From contig CAWEHU010000029.1 in the NCBI GenBank assembly GCA_963808965.1, positions 1 through 64,000 of the forward strand: DNA of 64,000 bases, read 5' to 3'. Both the position numbers and the translations under genes were made by a program. The notes below the pieces were generated by a model that saw nothing but the letters and a program-made list of their open reading frames with translations, made no database searches and was not told the DNA's origin. This document shows, piece after piece, positions 27,780 to 36,496 of the stretch (position 1 is its first letter; every line of letters begins with the position of its first letter). This stretch comes from CAWEHU01 sp963808965 (GTDB lineage: Bacteria; Pseudomonadota; Alphaproteobacteria; Acetobacterales; Acetobacteraceae).

Positions 27780-28030
27780 GGGGTAAGTGGAGGGGGCTTC
27801 TGTTGCCCGGTGCCCCTCCGAACCGCGCTTATCGCTTATGCAGCGACAGCGAGCGCCTCATGATTGTCATTGGCACTTGTCATATGGCCCGATAACGGCG
27901 GAACCATGCCGAGCAAAAGATGCGTCTTTACCGCGCGTGTCGAGCCTGTTTCGCCCCCCTATGGTGGAGGCGCCGGGCACTGCCCCCGGGTCCACAACGC
28001 TTATTCCACACACCGTTTATCGCCATAGCC
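27780..28030 (-). ncRNA. ssrA: permuted two-piece transfer-messenger RNA
   Basis: tmRNA rescues stalled ribosomes and adds a degradation tag. On the minus strand the acceptor piece comes first: a T-arm CCGGG-GGCAGTG-CCCGG, then the acceptor strand CGCCTCC and ACCA (27972 to 27962). Two or three bases later the coding piece begins with GGGGGCGAAACAGGCTCGAC (from 27958), whose GGGGGCG pairs with CGCCTCC. The tag frame at 27874-27836 reads ANDNHEALAVAA then TAA, an alphaproteobacterial tag with the C-terminal AVAA read by ClpX. Outer ends are approximate. CCA encoded before the 5' G shows the circular permutation. Confidence 0.92.
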
Positions 28031-28127
28031 GGCAAGCCGGCACCGTCCATGTAATCCCTGTCTGGCCGAGCTTCAAGCCGCGCTTTCGGACGCGATCCCG
28101 GTTGCGAGCCGGTCGTGCCTGCGGATT

Positions 28128-29180
28128 TCAGGTCGCAGGCGGGCCAGCAAGCCAGTTTTGCGCCGCCGCACGCCCATGCTCCTTCAATCGGCTGAGCAAC
28201 GGCCAGCGCGTATCGAGCGCGCTCTCGTGATCGAGTCCCTCGACCGCGTCCGCGGCGACCACCCGGTGGAAGCGCAGATTTTGCAGCTTGCGGCAGAGAC
28301 GCGAGCGCGTGAGCGGGGAACGGCGGCACACCTCGCGCAGATCCTCTATCGCCTCAAGTTCCTTGTGCAGCGATGTCGTAAAAGCGATCTCCATCATGCG
28401 CCGGTTGATGTCGGTCGTGCGATGCGGGACGCCCTCGTGCTCGTCGGGGATGAGCTGCACGAGAATGAGGTCCTTGGCCCGCGAGTCGATTACCAGCTGG
28501 CGCAGCGGCGGATTGGCGGCGTAGCCGCCGTCCCAGTACGCCTCGCCGTCGATCTCGATCGCGTGGTGCAGGAAAGGAAGGCAGGAGGAGGCGAGCACTG
28601 CCTCGACCGTCATCTCGTTCTCGCGAAACAGCCGCAGCCGCCCGTCCTTCACCCGCGTCGCGGCGATCAGCAGGCGGATGGGCGACTGGGTCCGCAGCCG
28701 TTCGAAGTCCACCTCGTCGATCAACATCCCGCGGATCGGATTGAGCCCGAGCGGGTTCAGTTGATAGGGGGAGGCGAAACGGGTCGAAAGCTCGAACAGC
28801 GCTCCGGCGGCATGGTCCGCCCCTTCCGGTAAGTGGAGGGTGGAGTGGCCCATCCGGTGCCAGAAACGCTCGAGGCGCAGGCGTGCCTCCGCCGGTCCGC
28901 CTGCGGCAAGCCCGTCGGCGAGCAACACCGCGTTCAGGGCCCCGGCACTGGCGCCGCTCACCATGTCTATGGCGAGATCCGGCTCCTCGAGAAGACGATC
29001 GAGAAAGCCCCAGGTGAAGGCGCCGAAAGACCCGCCGCCCTGGAGAGCAAGCGAGACCATGCGGCCGGATTTCCTGGCGCGTAACGAGGCGCGGCCGGAC
29101 CGCCGCCCGGTTTCGACGCGATCGGTCTTCACCTGGCCGTCGTCACCCGCGAGAGCCGCAGCCTTTGTAGGGTCTGACAA
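28128..29180 (-). CDS. patatin-like phospholipase family protein
   Basis: A 350-residue serine acyl hydrolase with a Ser-Asp dyad. The oxyanion loop is LALQGGGSFGAF (residues 44-55), the nucleophile Ser78 in GASAG, and the partner Asp217 in DGGYAANPP. Length and motif order match bacterial patatins, which cut membrane or storage lipids; some act on polyhydroxyalkanoate. The basic N-terminus (RASLRARKSGR) lacks a signal peptide. It is the last gene of the minus-strand run that begins with pcaL. Confidence 0.9.
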   Translation of the reverse strand: MSDPTKAAALAGDDGQVKTDRVETGRRSGRASLRARKSGRMVSLALQGGGSFGAFTWGFLDRLLEEPDLAIDMVSGASAGALNAVLLADGLAAGGPAEARLRLERFWHRMGHSTLHLPEGADHAAGALFELSTRFASPYQLNPLGLNPIRGMLIDEVDFERLRTQSPIRLLIAATRVKDGRLRLFRENEMTVEAVLASSCLPFLHHAIEIDGEAYWDGGYAANPPLRQLVIDSRAKDLILVQLIPDEHEGVPHRTTDINRRMMEIAFTTSLHKELEAIEDLREVCRRSPLTRSRLCRKLQNLRFHRVVAADAVEGLDHESALDTRWPLLSRLKEHGRAAAQNWLAGPPAT

Positions 29181-29222
29181 TTCGGCCTCTGTGCGGAACA
29201 GAAGAGCGCGGCGGCGGAGTGA

Positions 29223-30101
29223 CTATCCTGACTGACTGGCGGCCGCCGCTTGCAGTTCGTTGAAATGCCGCCGCATACGCTCCGCGTCCGGCTCGCGCCC
29301 GGTAAATAGCTGGAAGGCGCGAACAGCCTGGAATACCGCCATGCCTCCGCCATCGAGCGTGCGGCAGCCAAGCGCGCGGGCGCGCTTGAGCAGCTCGGTC
29401 TCGATCGGGAAATAGATGATCTCCGACACCCAGAGCTCGGGCCGAAGCAACTCGGGGGGCACCGGCGTGCCAGGGATTTTGGCCATCCCGACCGGCGTCG
29501 TGTTGACCAGCCCGTCCGCCTCCGCCAGCGCGGCCCGCAGATCCGTCCCCGCTGCGGCCCGTCCCTCCCCGTGGCGGGATGCTAGATCAGAGGCGACGTG
29601 CTGCGCGCGTGCCGCATCCGTATCGAAGACTGTCAACTGACCGACACCGAGCTGCATAAGCGCTTCGGCCACCGCGGAACCCGCGCCGCCGGCGCCCACC
29701 TGCACCACCCGGTCGCGCTTCACGTCCGGCAGGCCGCGCTTTAGATTCTCGGCATAGCCGAACAGGTCGGTGTTGTGTCCGGAGCGCTTGCCGTCCCGCA
29801 GGACGACCGTGTTCACCGCTCCCAGCGCACGCGAATTGTCCGACAGCTCGTTCAATAGCGGAATGACGGCCTGCTTGACCGGAAAGGTGATATTGAGGCC
29901 AGCGAAGCCCATGCGCTCCGCAGCCGTCAACAACTCCGGAAGCGCCTCGGCGCCGAGACCGAGCTGCTGGAGATCGATCTTCTTATAAATGGTGCGGAGG
30001 CCCTGCTCTTCGCCCTCGCGCTCGTGCATGGACGGCGTCAACGAGCCTTGGATACCGTAACCAATCAGGCCAAGGAGAACCGATTGCTTTTCCGCGCTCA
30101 T
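29223..30101 (-). CDS. aroE: shikimate dehydrogenase family protein (AroE-like)
   Basis: A 292-residue NAD(P)-dependent dehydrogenase. The substrate domain has GYGIQGSLTPSMHE and the catalytic Lys76 (NITFPVKQAV) and Asp112 (GHNTDLFG). The Rossmann glycine motif is VQVGAGGAGSAVAEAL. ATG 30101 follows AGGAGAA. In biosynthesis AroE makes shikimate. Next to pca genes it could instead be a quinate/shikimate dehydrogenase feeding protocatechuate, and the SLTPSMHE loop (SLSPxxHN in most AroE) fits such a variant. I cannot decide between them. Confidence 0.85.
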   Translation of the reverse strand: MSAEKQSVLLGLIGYGIQGSLTPSMHEREGEEQGLRTIYKKIDLQQLGLGAEALPELLTAAERMGFAGLNITFPVKQAVIPLLNELSDNSRALGAVNTVVLRDGKRSGHNTDLFGYAENLKRGLPDVKRDRVVQVGAGGAGSAVAEALMQLGVGQLTVFDTDAARAQHVASDLASRHGEGRAAAGTDLRAALAEADGLVNTTPVGMAKIPGTPVPPELLRPELWVSEIIYFPIETELLKRARALGCRTLDGGGMAVFQAVRAFQLFTGREPDAERMRRHFNELQAAAASQSG

Positions 30102-30145
30102 GTGACTTTCTCCTGAAAACTTCCCCGGCGTTTCAGCCCCGAGCC

Positions 30146-30928
30146 TCACATTTCCCTCTCCGCGAGCATTTGCTTGATGGAAGCGATGGCTTTGGCGGGG
30201 TTGAGGCCCTTGGGGCAGGTCTGGGTGCAGTTCATGATGGTGTGGCAGCGATACAGCTTGAACGGGTCCTCGAGCGCATCCAGCCGGTCGCCGGTGTGCT
30301 CGTCGCGGCTGTCGGCGATCCAGCGATACGCCTGCAACAACACCGCGGGACCGAGATAACGGTCGCCGTTCCACCAGTAGCTCGGACAGCTGGTCGTGCA
30401 GCAGAAGCAGAGAATGCACTCCCACAGCCCGTCGAGCCGCGCCCGCTCCTCGCGGCTCTGCCGCCGCTCGGCGTCCGGCGGCGGCGGCGTGTCCGCCTTC
30501 AGCCACGGCTCCACGCTGTGCAGCTGCGCATAGGCCTGCGACAGATCCGGCACCAGATCCTTCACCACCGCCATGTGCGGCAGCGGATTGATGCGCACCG
30601 CCCCGCGCACCTCCTCGATCGGCTTCAGGCAGGCGAGCGTGTTGACGCCGTCGATGTTCATGGCGCAGCTGCCGCAAATCCCCTCGCGACAGGAGCGACG
30701 GAACGTCAAGGTCGGATCGACCTCGTTCTTGATCTTGATCAGCGCGTCGAGAACCATCGGCCCGCAAGCGGCGAGGTCGATGTCGTAGCTGTCCATGCGC
30801 GGGTTCTGGCCCTCGTCCGGACTCCAGCGATAGACCCGGAACGTGCGCACCCGCTGGGCACCCGCCGGCGCGCTCCAGCTTTTGCCCGTTCCAACCTTGC
30901 TGTTCGCCGGCAGCGTGAACTCGGCCAT
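30146..30928 (-). CDS. sdhB: succinate dehydrogenase iron-sulfur subunit
   Basis: A 260-residue subunit linking the flavin to ubiquinone in complex II. The 2Fe-2S cysteines are Cys80, Cys85, Cys88 and Cys100 (SCREGICGSC ... AC). The 4Fe-4S and 3Fe-4S sites come from CILCFCCTTSC (171-181) and Cys228, Cys234 and Cys238 (NCTQTCPKG). AGGAG precedes ATG 30928. A DUF29 gene separates it from sdhA, which is unusual. Confidence 0.96.
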   Translation of the reverse strand: MAEFTLPANSKVGTGKSWSAPAGAQRVRTFRVYRWSPDEGQNPRMDSYDIDLAACGPMVLDALIKIKNEVDPTLTFRRSCREGICGSCAMNIDGVNTLACLKPIEEVRGAVRINPLPHMAVVKDLVPDLSQAYAQLHSVEPWLKADTPPPPDAERRQSREERARLDGLWECILCFCCTTSCPSYWWNGDRYLGPAVLLQAYRWIADSRDEHTGDRLDALEDPFKLYRCHTIMNCTQTCPKGLNPAKAIASIKQMLAEREM

Positions 30929-31012
30929 GCTCGAAACTCCTGACTTCACTTTCGCCCCGGGCGTAACCGCCCGCATCACATCGTCCTTGGCTGCAATGCG
31001 CCGAGGCGCGGG

Positions 31013-31462
31013 TCAGACAACCTGGAACGGTGCTCCCGGCCAGAACGCTTCATCCATGGTCTGCTCAATCGAATACGGGCAAACGCCAGGAAACGTGCTT
31101 TCGGGCAGCCCGCTCTCGCGCTGAGCCGCCAACAGCGCGTAGCGGTACGCGGTTCCGAACGCCTCCAAGAGCGTCGGCTTCAAGCTTGGGTTCTCTTTCA
31201 GGTGCTCAAACAGGCGCTCCCGCTGCTCGATGATCGTCAATCGCCAGCTGTTCCCGCGCAAGCCCGGCTGGAACTGCCATTTCAGCAAATGCGCCAGCAG
31301 CACCGCGAGCCGGTTCACCAGCTCGCGCTTCTCGCCGCGGCCCATGCTCTCGATTTCCTCGGCGATGTTCCCGATATCCGCTTCCGCCAGGCGCCCCGCC
31401 CGCAGCAGTTCGGCCTGCTCCGTCGCCCAGCCGAAGAAGTCGGTGGCGTATTTGCTGTCCAT
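31013..31462 (-). CDS. DUF29 domain-containing protein
   Basis: A 149-residue helical protein of the DUF29 family, abundant in Cyanobacteria and Alphaproteobacteria and without known function. Typical motifs are DFFGWATEQAELLR, IAEEIESMGRGEKRELVNRL and LLAHLLKWQFQP. It sits in the middle of the sdh operon, 22 bases after sdhA and 84 before sdhB, all on one strand. Position suggests co-transcription with complex II, not necessarily a shared role. Confidence 0.88.
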   Translation of the reverse strand: MDSKYATDFFGWATEQAELLRAGRLAEADIGNIAEEIESMGRGEKRELVNRLAVLLAHLLKWQFQPGLRGNSWRLTIIEQRERLFEHLKENPSLKPTLLEAFGTAYRYALLAAQRESGLPESTFPGVCPYSIEQTMDEAFWPGAPFQVV

Positions 31463-31484
31463 CTTCCCCCGCCGGCCCTGCCGC

Positions 31485-33293
31485 TCAGTACACCCGCTTC
31501 TTGGGCGGGATGACCGACACTTCGTTGGTCAGTGTCTGCATCCGGACCGGCCGATAGTCGAGCCGCACCGTTCCGTCCGGGCCGCACCAGGCCAGCGTGT
31601 GCTTCATCCAGTTCGCGTCGTCCCGGTCGGGATAATCGTCGTGCGCCTGCGCGCCGCGGCTCTCGTGCCGCGCCTCGGCCCCCGCCATCGTCACCATCGC
31701 ATTGGCGAGCAGGTTCTGGAACTCGAGCCCCTCCATCAGATCGGAGTTCCAGATCAGGCTGCGATCGGTCACCGCCATGTCCGCCGCGCCGTCCCACAGC
31801 CGGCGCATCTTAGCCACCCCCTCGGTGAGGCTCTGGCTGTTGCGGAACACCGCCGCGTGGGTCTGCATCGTCCGCTGCAACTCGGCCCGCAGCTGCGCCA
31901 CACTGGTGCCGCCGCGCGCGTGCCGCGCCCGGTCGAGCCGGTCGAGCGCCGCCTCCCCCGCCCGTGCCGGCAGCGGCGCCTGGCTCGCCCCCGACTTCAG
32001 CTTCTCCGCCGCCCGGTGCGCCGCCGCCCGGCCGAACACCACCAGATCCAGGAGCGAGTTGGTGCCGAGCCGGTTGGCCCCGTGCACCGACACGCTCGCC
32101 GCCTCGCCGACCGCCATCAGCCCGGGCACGATCGCCTCCGGGTCGGACGGATCGCCGCGCCGCGCCTCGCCGTGGTAGTTGGTCGGCACGCCGCCCATGT
32201 TGTAATGCACCGTCGGCAGCACCGGGATCGGCTCGCGCGTCACGTCCACGCCCGCGAACACCTTCGCCGTCTCGGAGATGCCGGGCAGCCGCTCGTGCAG
32301 CAGCTCGGCGCCGAGATGCTCGAGATGCAGCAGGATGTGGTCTTTGTCCGGGCCGCAGCCGCGCCCCTCGTTGATCTCGATCGTCATCGAGCGCGACACC
32401 ACGTCGCGGCTCGCCAGATCCTTGGCGGTCGGGGCATAGCGTTCCATGAACCGCTCGCCCTCGCTGTTGGTGAGATAGCCGCCCTCGCCGCGCGCCCCTT
32501 CGGTGATGAGGCAGCCGGCCGGGAAGATCCCGGTCGGGTGAAACTGCACGAACTCCATGTCCTCGCACGGCAGGCCCGCGCGCAGCACCATTCCGGTGCC
32601 GTCGCCCGTGCAGGTATGCGCCGAGGTGCAGGACTGGAACGCCCGCCCGTAGCCGCCGGTGGCCAGCACCACGCATTGCGCGCGGAACCGGTGCATCGAC
32701 CCGTCCTCCAGGCACCAGGCCACCACGCCGCGGCAGGCGCCCTCCTCCATGATGAGGTCGAGCGCGAAGTATTCGACGAAGAACTCCACCTCGTGCTTGA
32801 GGCTCTGCTGATACAGCGTGTGCAGCATCGCATGCCCGGTGCGGTCGGCCGCCGCGCAGGCGCGCATCGCCGGCGTCTTGCCGTAATCCTGCATGTGGCC
32901 GCCGAACGGACGCTGGTAGATGCGCCCGTCCTCGGTGCGGCTGAACGGCATCCCGAAATGCTCGAGCTCATACACCGCCGGGATCGCCTCGCGGCACATA
33001 TACTCGATCGCGTCCTGGTCGCCGAGCCAGTCCGACCCCTTCACCGTGTCATACATGTGCCAGCGCCAGTCGTCCGGCCCCATGTTGCCGAGCGCCGCGC
33101 CGATCCCGCCCTGCGCCGCCACCGTGTGGCTGCGGGTCGGAAACACCTTGGTCACGCACGCCGTCTTCAGCCCCGCCGCGCCCAACCCGAACGCCGCCCG
33201 CAAGCCGGACCCGCCCGCCCCGACCACCACCACGTCATACGTGTGGTCCACCACAGTGTAGGCCCGCGCGGAAGGCAGCGTGATCGCGTTCAT
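31485..33293 (-). CDS. sdhA: succinate dehydrogenase flavoprotein subunit
   Basis: The 602-residue catalytic subunit that oxidises succinate to fumarate. The FAD motif is VVVVGAGGSGLRAAFG (22-37). His56 in SHTVAAQGG carries the covalent FAD. The active-site region includes HPTGIFPAGCLITEGARGEGG and the NRLGTNSLLDLVVFGRAA segment. Order on the strand is sdhC, sdhD, sdhA, DUF29, sdhB. Confidence 0.97.
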   Translation of the reverse strand: MNAITLPSARAYTVVDHTYDVVVVGAGGSGLRAAFGLGAAGLKTACVTKVFPTRSHTVAAQGGIGAALGNMGPDDWRWHMYDTVKGSDWLGDQDAIEYMCREAIPAVYELEHFGMPFSRTEDGRIYQRPFGGHMQDYGKTPAMRACAAADRTGHAMLHTLYQQSLKHEVEFFVEYFALDLIMEEGACRGVVAWCLEDGSMHRFRAQCVVLATGGYGRAFQSCTSAHTCTGDGTGMVLRAGLPCEDMEFVQFHPTGIFPAGCLITEGARGEGGYLTNSEGERFMERYAPTAKDLASRDVVSRSMTIEINEGRGCGPDKDHILLHLEHLGAELLHERLPGISETAKVFAGVDVTREPIPVLPTVHYNMGGVPTNYHGEARRGDPSDPEAIVPGLMAVGEAASVSVHGANRLGTNSLLDLVVFGRAAAHRAAEKLKSGASQAPLPARAGEAALDRLDRARHARGGTSVAQLRAELQRTMQTHAAVFRNSQSLTEGVAKMRRLWDGAADMAVTDRSLIWNSDLMEGLEFQNLLANAMVTMAGAEARHESRGAQAHDDYPDRDDANWMKHTLAWCGPDGTVRLDYRPVRMQTLTNEVSVIPPKKRVY

Positions 33294-33302
33294 GCTCCGT
33301 CC

Positions 33303-33713
33303 TCAGAGCCCGAGCTTCAAAACAGACACAATGGCGAGCAGCGCCAGCACCGCCGTGAGGCCGCGCATCAGCAACAGCAGCACGACCCGCGTGCTCTCTA
33401 CGTGCACGTAATCGTCGATCACCACCTGCAGGCCGAGCCGCATGTGGTAAAAGGTCGCGAGCACCAGGCACAGCATCAGTACGATCGTGACCGGGCTCGC
33501 CATCCAGTCCAGCATCGCCTGATGCGGCGCGCCCAGCAGCCGGATCACCGCCGCGATGAACCACAAAGTCAGCGGCACCAAGGCGACGCTCGTCACCCGC
33601 TCGGCCCACCAGTGATGCACCCCGGATTTCGCCGCACCCAGCCCGCGCACCCGCCCGAGCTGGCTCCGCATCACCGTGATCCGCGTGTTGGAGGCCTTCG
33701 CCGCGTCCGCCAT
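33303..33713 (-). CDS. sdhD: succinate dehydrogenase membrane anchor subunit
   Basis: A 136-residue anchor with three membrane helices. His90 in ATFYHMRLGLQVVIDDYVH is the probable heme b ligand, and the Asp-Tyr of DDYVH borders the quinone site. ATG 33713 lies 11 bases after the sdhC stop. Confidence 0.93.
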   Translation of the reverse strand: MADAAKASNTRITVMRSQLGRVRGLGAAKSGVHHWWAERVTSVALVPLTLWFIAAVIRLLGAPHQAMLDWMASPVTIVLMLCLVLATFYHMRLGLQVVIDDYVHVESTRVVLLLLMRGLTAVLALLAIVSVLKLGL

Positions 33714-33724
33714 CCCCGTTCCCC

Positions 33725-34156
33725 TTACTTCACCGCCAGCCCGATCACCCAGACCAGCACCGTGCAGGCCAGCGCCGCGATCACCACCGCCATACCGCTC
33801 AGATGGTATTCGCGCTTCTCGAACCCGACGCCCGCGTCCCACGCCAGATGTCTGAGCCCGGCGAACAGGTGGTAGAACAGCGCCAACGTCCAGCTGAACA
33901 GCAGCAGCCAGCCGATCGCCGAACCGAGGAAACCTTGCACCCGTGCATAGGCGTCGGGCCCCGTCGCCGCCGCTACCAGCCACCACACCAGCAGCAGCGT
34001 CCCGACCGACAGCCATATCCCGGTGATACGGTGGAAGATCGACAGCACCGTCGTGATCTGCGGCCGATACACCTGCAAATGCGGCGATAACGGCCGCCGA
34101 ACCGCGCGACCCTCGCTGTCACGCCCAACCGCCAGCGAATCGCGTACGTCGGTCAT
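33725..34156 (-). CDS. sdhC: succinate dehydrogenase cytochrome b556 subunit
   Basis: A 143-residue anchor. It has the RPLSPHLQVYRPQITTVLSI and HRITGIWLSVG family motifs and a heme-ligand His in ALFYHLFAGLRHLAWD. There are three membrane helices. Its ATG shares a base with the stop of scoB (TGATG), so complex II is translationally coupled to the CoA-transferase. Confidence 0.95.
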   Translation of the reverse strand: MTDVRDSLAVGRDSEGRAVRRPLSPHLQVYRPQITTVLSIFHRITGIWLSVGTLLLVWWLVAAATGPDAYARVQGFLGSAIGWLLLFSWTLALFYHLFAGLRHLAWDAGVGFEKREYHLSGMAVVIAALACTVLVWVIGLAVK

Positions 34157-34810
34157 CAGGCGGCCTGCTTCAGATCCGGGTGGATAGAAAAGGAGGCTTC
34201 CGTCTTGGACCGGAGCTCGTCAACCGTGACGTCCGGGGCGATATCCACAAGCACCAACCCGTCCTTCGAGACCGCGAACACGCCGAGTTCCGTGATGATG
34301 AGGTTGACCACCTCCTTACCGGTCAGCGGAAGCGTGCATTCCTTCAAAATCTTCGGCGATCCGTCCTTGGCGGTGTGCTCCATGACGACGACGATGCGCG
34401 GCACGCCCCCGACGAGATCCATCGCGCCGCCCATTCCCTTTACCATCTTCTTCGGCACCATCCAATTCGCGAGGTCACCGTTCTCGGCCACCTGCAACGC
34501 ACCGAGAATCGTAAGCGCGATATGCCCCCCGCGCACCATCGCGAAGCTCTCGGCGCTATCGAAATAACTCGTGGTCGGCAGTTCGGTCACGGTCTGCTTG
34601 CCGGCGTTGATCAGATCCGGATCCTCCTCCCCCTCGGTACGGGAAAGGCCCCATCCCCATCATGCCGTTCTCGCTATGCAGCTGGATAGTCATGCCGGGC
34701 GGGATGTGATTCGCCACCAGGGTCGGGATACCGATCCCGAGATTGACGTAGAAGCCATCGTGCAGCTCCTGCGCCGCACGGGCGGCCATTTGATCGCGCG
34801 TCCAGGGCAT
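34156..34810 (-). CDS. scoB: 3-oxoacid CoA-transferase subunit B, frameshifted
   Basis: The catalytic beta subunit of a succinyl-CoA:3-ketoacid (or 3-oxoadipate) CoA-transferase. The active-site Glu47 is in LHSENGMMGMG. One extra base near 34638-34643 disturbs the frame after GPFP; without it the sequence continues TEGEEDPDLINAGKQTVTEL into the intact second half (SYFDSAESFAMVRGGHI). Either acetoacetate or beta-ketoadipate can be the acceptor for this family. It lies between scoA and sdhC and shares a base with sdhC. Confidence 0.88.
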
Positions 34811-34823
34811 TGCTCTCTTCCTT

Positions 34824-35576
34824 TCAGGCTTTCGGCGGCTCGAACTCGAAGGCGGTCGCCTCGGTCATCTCGGCCCGCTTGCGGACCGTGCGCTGCTCGA
34901 TGCGCTTGTCGGGCCTATCGAGCTTGACTATGCGCTTAACGTAGATCCCGGGCGTGATGATGTGGTCCGGATCGATCTCGCCAGGCTCGACCAACTGCTC
35001 CACCTCGACCACCGTGGTCTTGGCCGCCGTTGCCATGATGGGATTGAAGTTCCGCGCCGTCTTGCGATAAACGAGATTGCCTTCGGTGTCGGCCTTGTAG
35101 GCGTGGATGATCGCGATGTCGGCGAACAGGGTCCGTTCCATCACATAGTTCCGGCCAGCGAACTGCCGCGTCTCTTTCCCCTCGGCGACCTTCGTGCCGT
35201 AACCCGTCGCGGTGAAAAAAGCGGGGATGCCGGCGCCGCCGGAGCGAATGCGTTCGGCGAGGGTCCCTTGCGGATTGAACTCGATGGTCAGCTCGCCGGC
35301 GAGATACTGCCGCATGAACTCCTTGTTCTCGCCAACATAGGAGCTGATCATCTTGCCGATCTGCCTCGTGTCGAGCAGCACGCCGAGGCCGACGCCATCG
35401 ATGCCGGCATTGTTCGAGATCACGGTCAGGTTCTTCACGCCCGAATCGCGGATCGCCTCGATGAGCGCCGAGGGAATCCCGCACAAGCCGAAGCCACCCG
35501 ACATGATGGTCATTCCATCATGCAACAGTCCATCCAGCGCTGATTTTGCGTCACGGAAGACCTTGTTTACCGCCAT
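34824..35576 (-). CDS. scoA: 3-oxoacid CoA-transferase subunit A
   Basis: The 250-residue alpha subunit with the CoA-binding glycine motif MSGGFGLCGIPSALIEAI (residues 25-42) and GTLAERIRSGGAGIPAFFT. With ScoB it moves CoA from succinyl-CoA to a 3-oxoacid, releasing succinate. The next genes encode succinate dehydrogenase, which would consume that succinate. PcaIJ and ScoAB cannot be told apart from sequence alone. The pca context favours beta-ketoadipate, the BKACE and hmgA context favours acetoacetate. Confidence 0.92.
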   Translation of the reverse strand: MAVNKVFRDAKSALDGLLHDGMTIMSGGFGLCGIPSALIEAIRDSGVKNLTVISNNAGIDGVGLGVLLDTRQIGKMISSYVGENKEFMRQYLAGELTIEFNPQGTLAERIRSGGAGIPAFFTATGYGTKVAEGKETRQFAGRNYVMERTLFADIAIIHAYKADTEGNLVYRKTARNFNPIMATAAKTTVVEVEQLVEPGEIDPDHIITPGIYVKRIVKLDRPDKRIEQRTVRKRAEMTEATAFEFEPPKA

Positions 35577-35621
35577 CGAACTCTGGCTCCTATGTTTGGC
35601 CGATACCTAGCTGATCGTCGA

Positions 35622-36465
35622 TCACGCGCGAGCGCCCGCCGGGCGCAGGTGAAGCATTTCGCGCGCCTGCTTGGCGTCGGCGACCGGCCGATTGTATTGC
35701 GCACATAGCTCCGCCACGCGCCCAACCAGCTGGGCGTTGCTCTTGGCGAGCGTATTCTTGTCCCAGCGCACGTTGTCTTCCAGGCCGGTGCGGCAATGCC
35801 CGCCCATTTCGAGCGCCCAGTGATTGACCTCCAGCTGGTGCCGCCCGATCCCGGCCGCCACCCAGGTCGCTTCCGGAAGATGCTTGCGCAATTGCTGCGA
35901 CCTCGAACTCCAGGACCTCTTTCCGAGCCGGCAAGGCGTGCTTTACGCCCATGACGAACTGAACGTGAGGAGGCGGCTTGAGAAGCCCGTCCTTCACCAT
36001 GTCGATCGTGTTGTACAGCATCGCGAGATCGAACACCTCGATCTCCGGCTTCACGTCATTCTCGAGCATTGTCGTTGCGAGATGGCGGATGAACTCGGGA
36101 GGGTTCTCGTACACGATCGTCGGGAAGTTCACCGACCCGGTCGCGAGCGACGCCATGTCTGGCTTGAGGTGCAGCATGGCGCCACGCTGCTCCATGCTCC
36201 GCCCCCTTCCGCCGGTCGAGAACTGGATGATGATGTCCGGACAGTGCTTCCGAATGCCCTCCTGCAATTTCTCGAAGCGCCACACGTCCGACGACGAGTT
36301 CTCCTGCTCGTCTCGAACATGCAGGTGAACGAGCGTGGCGCCGGCCTCGTACGCCTCATGCGTGCTCTCCACCTGCTCGTCTATGGAGATCGGCACCGCG
36401 GGGTTGTCCTTCTTGCGCGGCACGGAACCTGTGATGGCGACGGAGATGATGCAGGGCTCGGGCAA
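35622..36465 (-). CDS. beta-keto acid cleavage enzyme (BKACE, DUF849), frameshifted
   Basis: A zinc enzyme of the 3-keto-5-aminohexanoate cleavage family, which reacts a beta-keto acid with acetyl-CoA to give acetoacetate and a new acyl-CoA. Zinc ligands His47 and His49 lie in LVHLHVRDEQ. Other family motifs are IQFSTGGRG, a long strand region near 150, GRHQLEVNHWALEMGGH and RTGLEDNV. After EFEVA one extra base near 35894-35898 breaks the frame; the rest (LRKHLPEATWVAAGIG to the stop at 35622) is intact. The substrate is not known; between pcaB and scoAB, beta-ketoadipate is the obvious candidate. Confidence 0.88.
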
Positions 36466-36496
36466 TTTTTCCTCCTATCGTTGTGGGCCGCCCTGA

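Noticed and set aside
27941..28030. tRNA or plus-strand RNA at the GC-rich hairpin
   Set aside because: No plus-strand cloverleaf fits; the minus strand gives a complete tmRNA acceptor and tag.
31230..33875. 881-codon open frame on the plus strand opposite sdhA, sdhD and the DUF29 gene
   Set aside because: It is antisense to well-supported sdh genes, is full of His/Arg/Pro as expected for the shadow of GC-rich codons, and matches no family.
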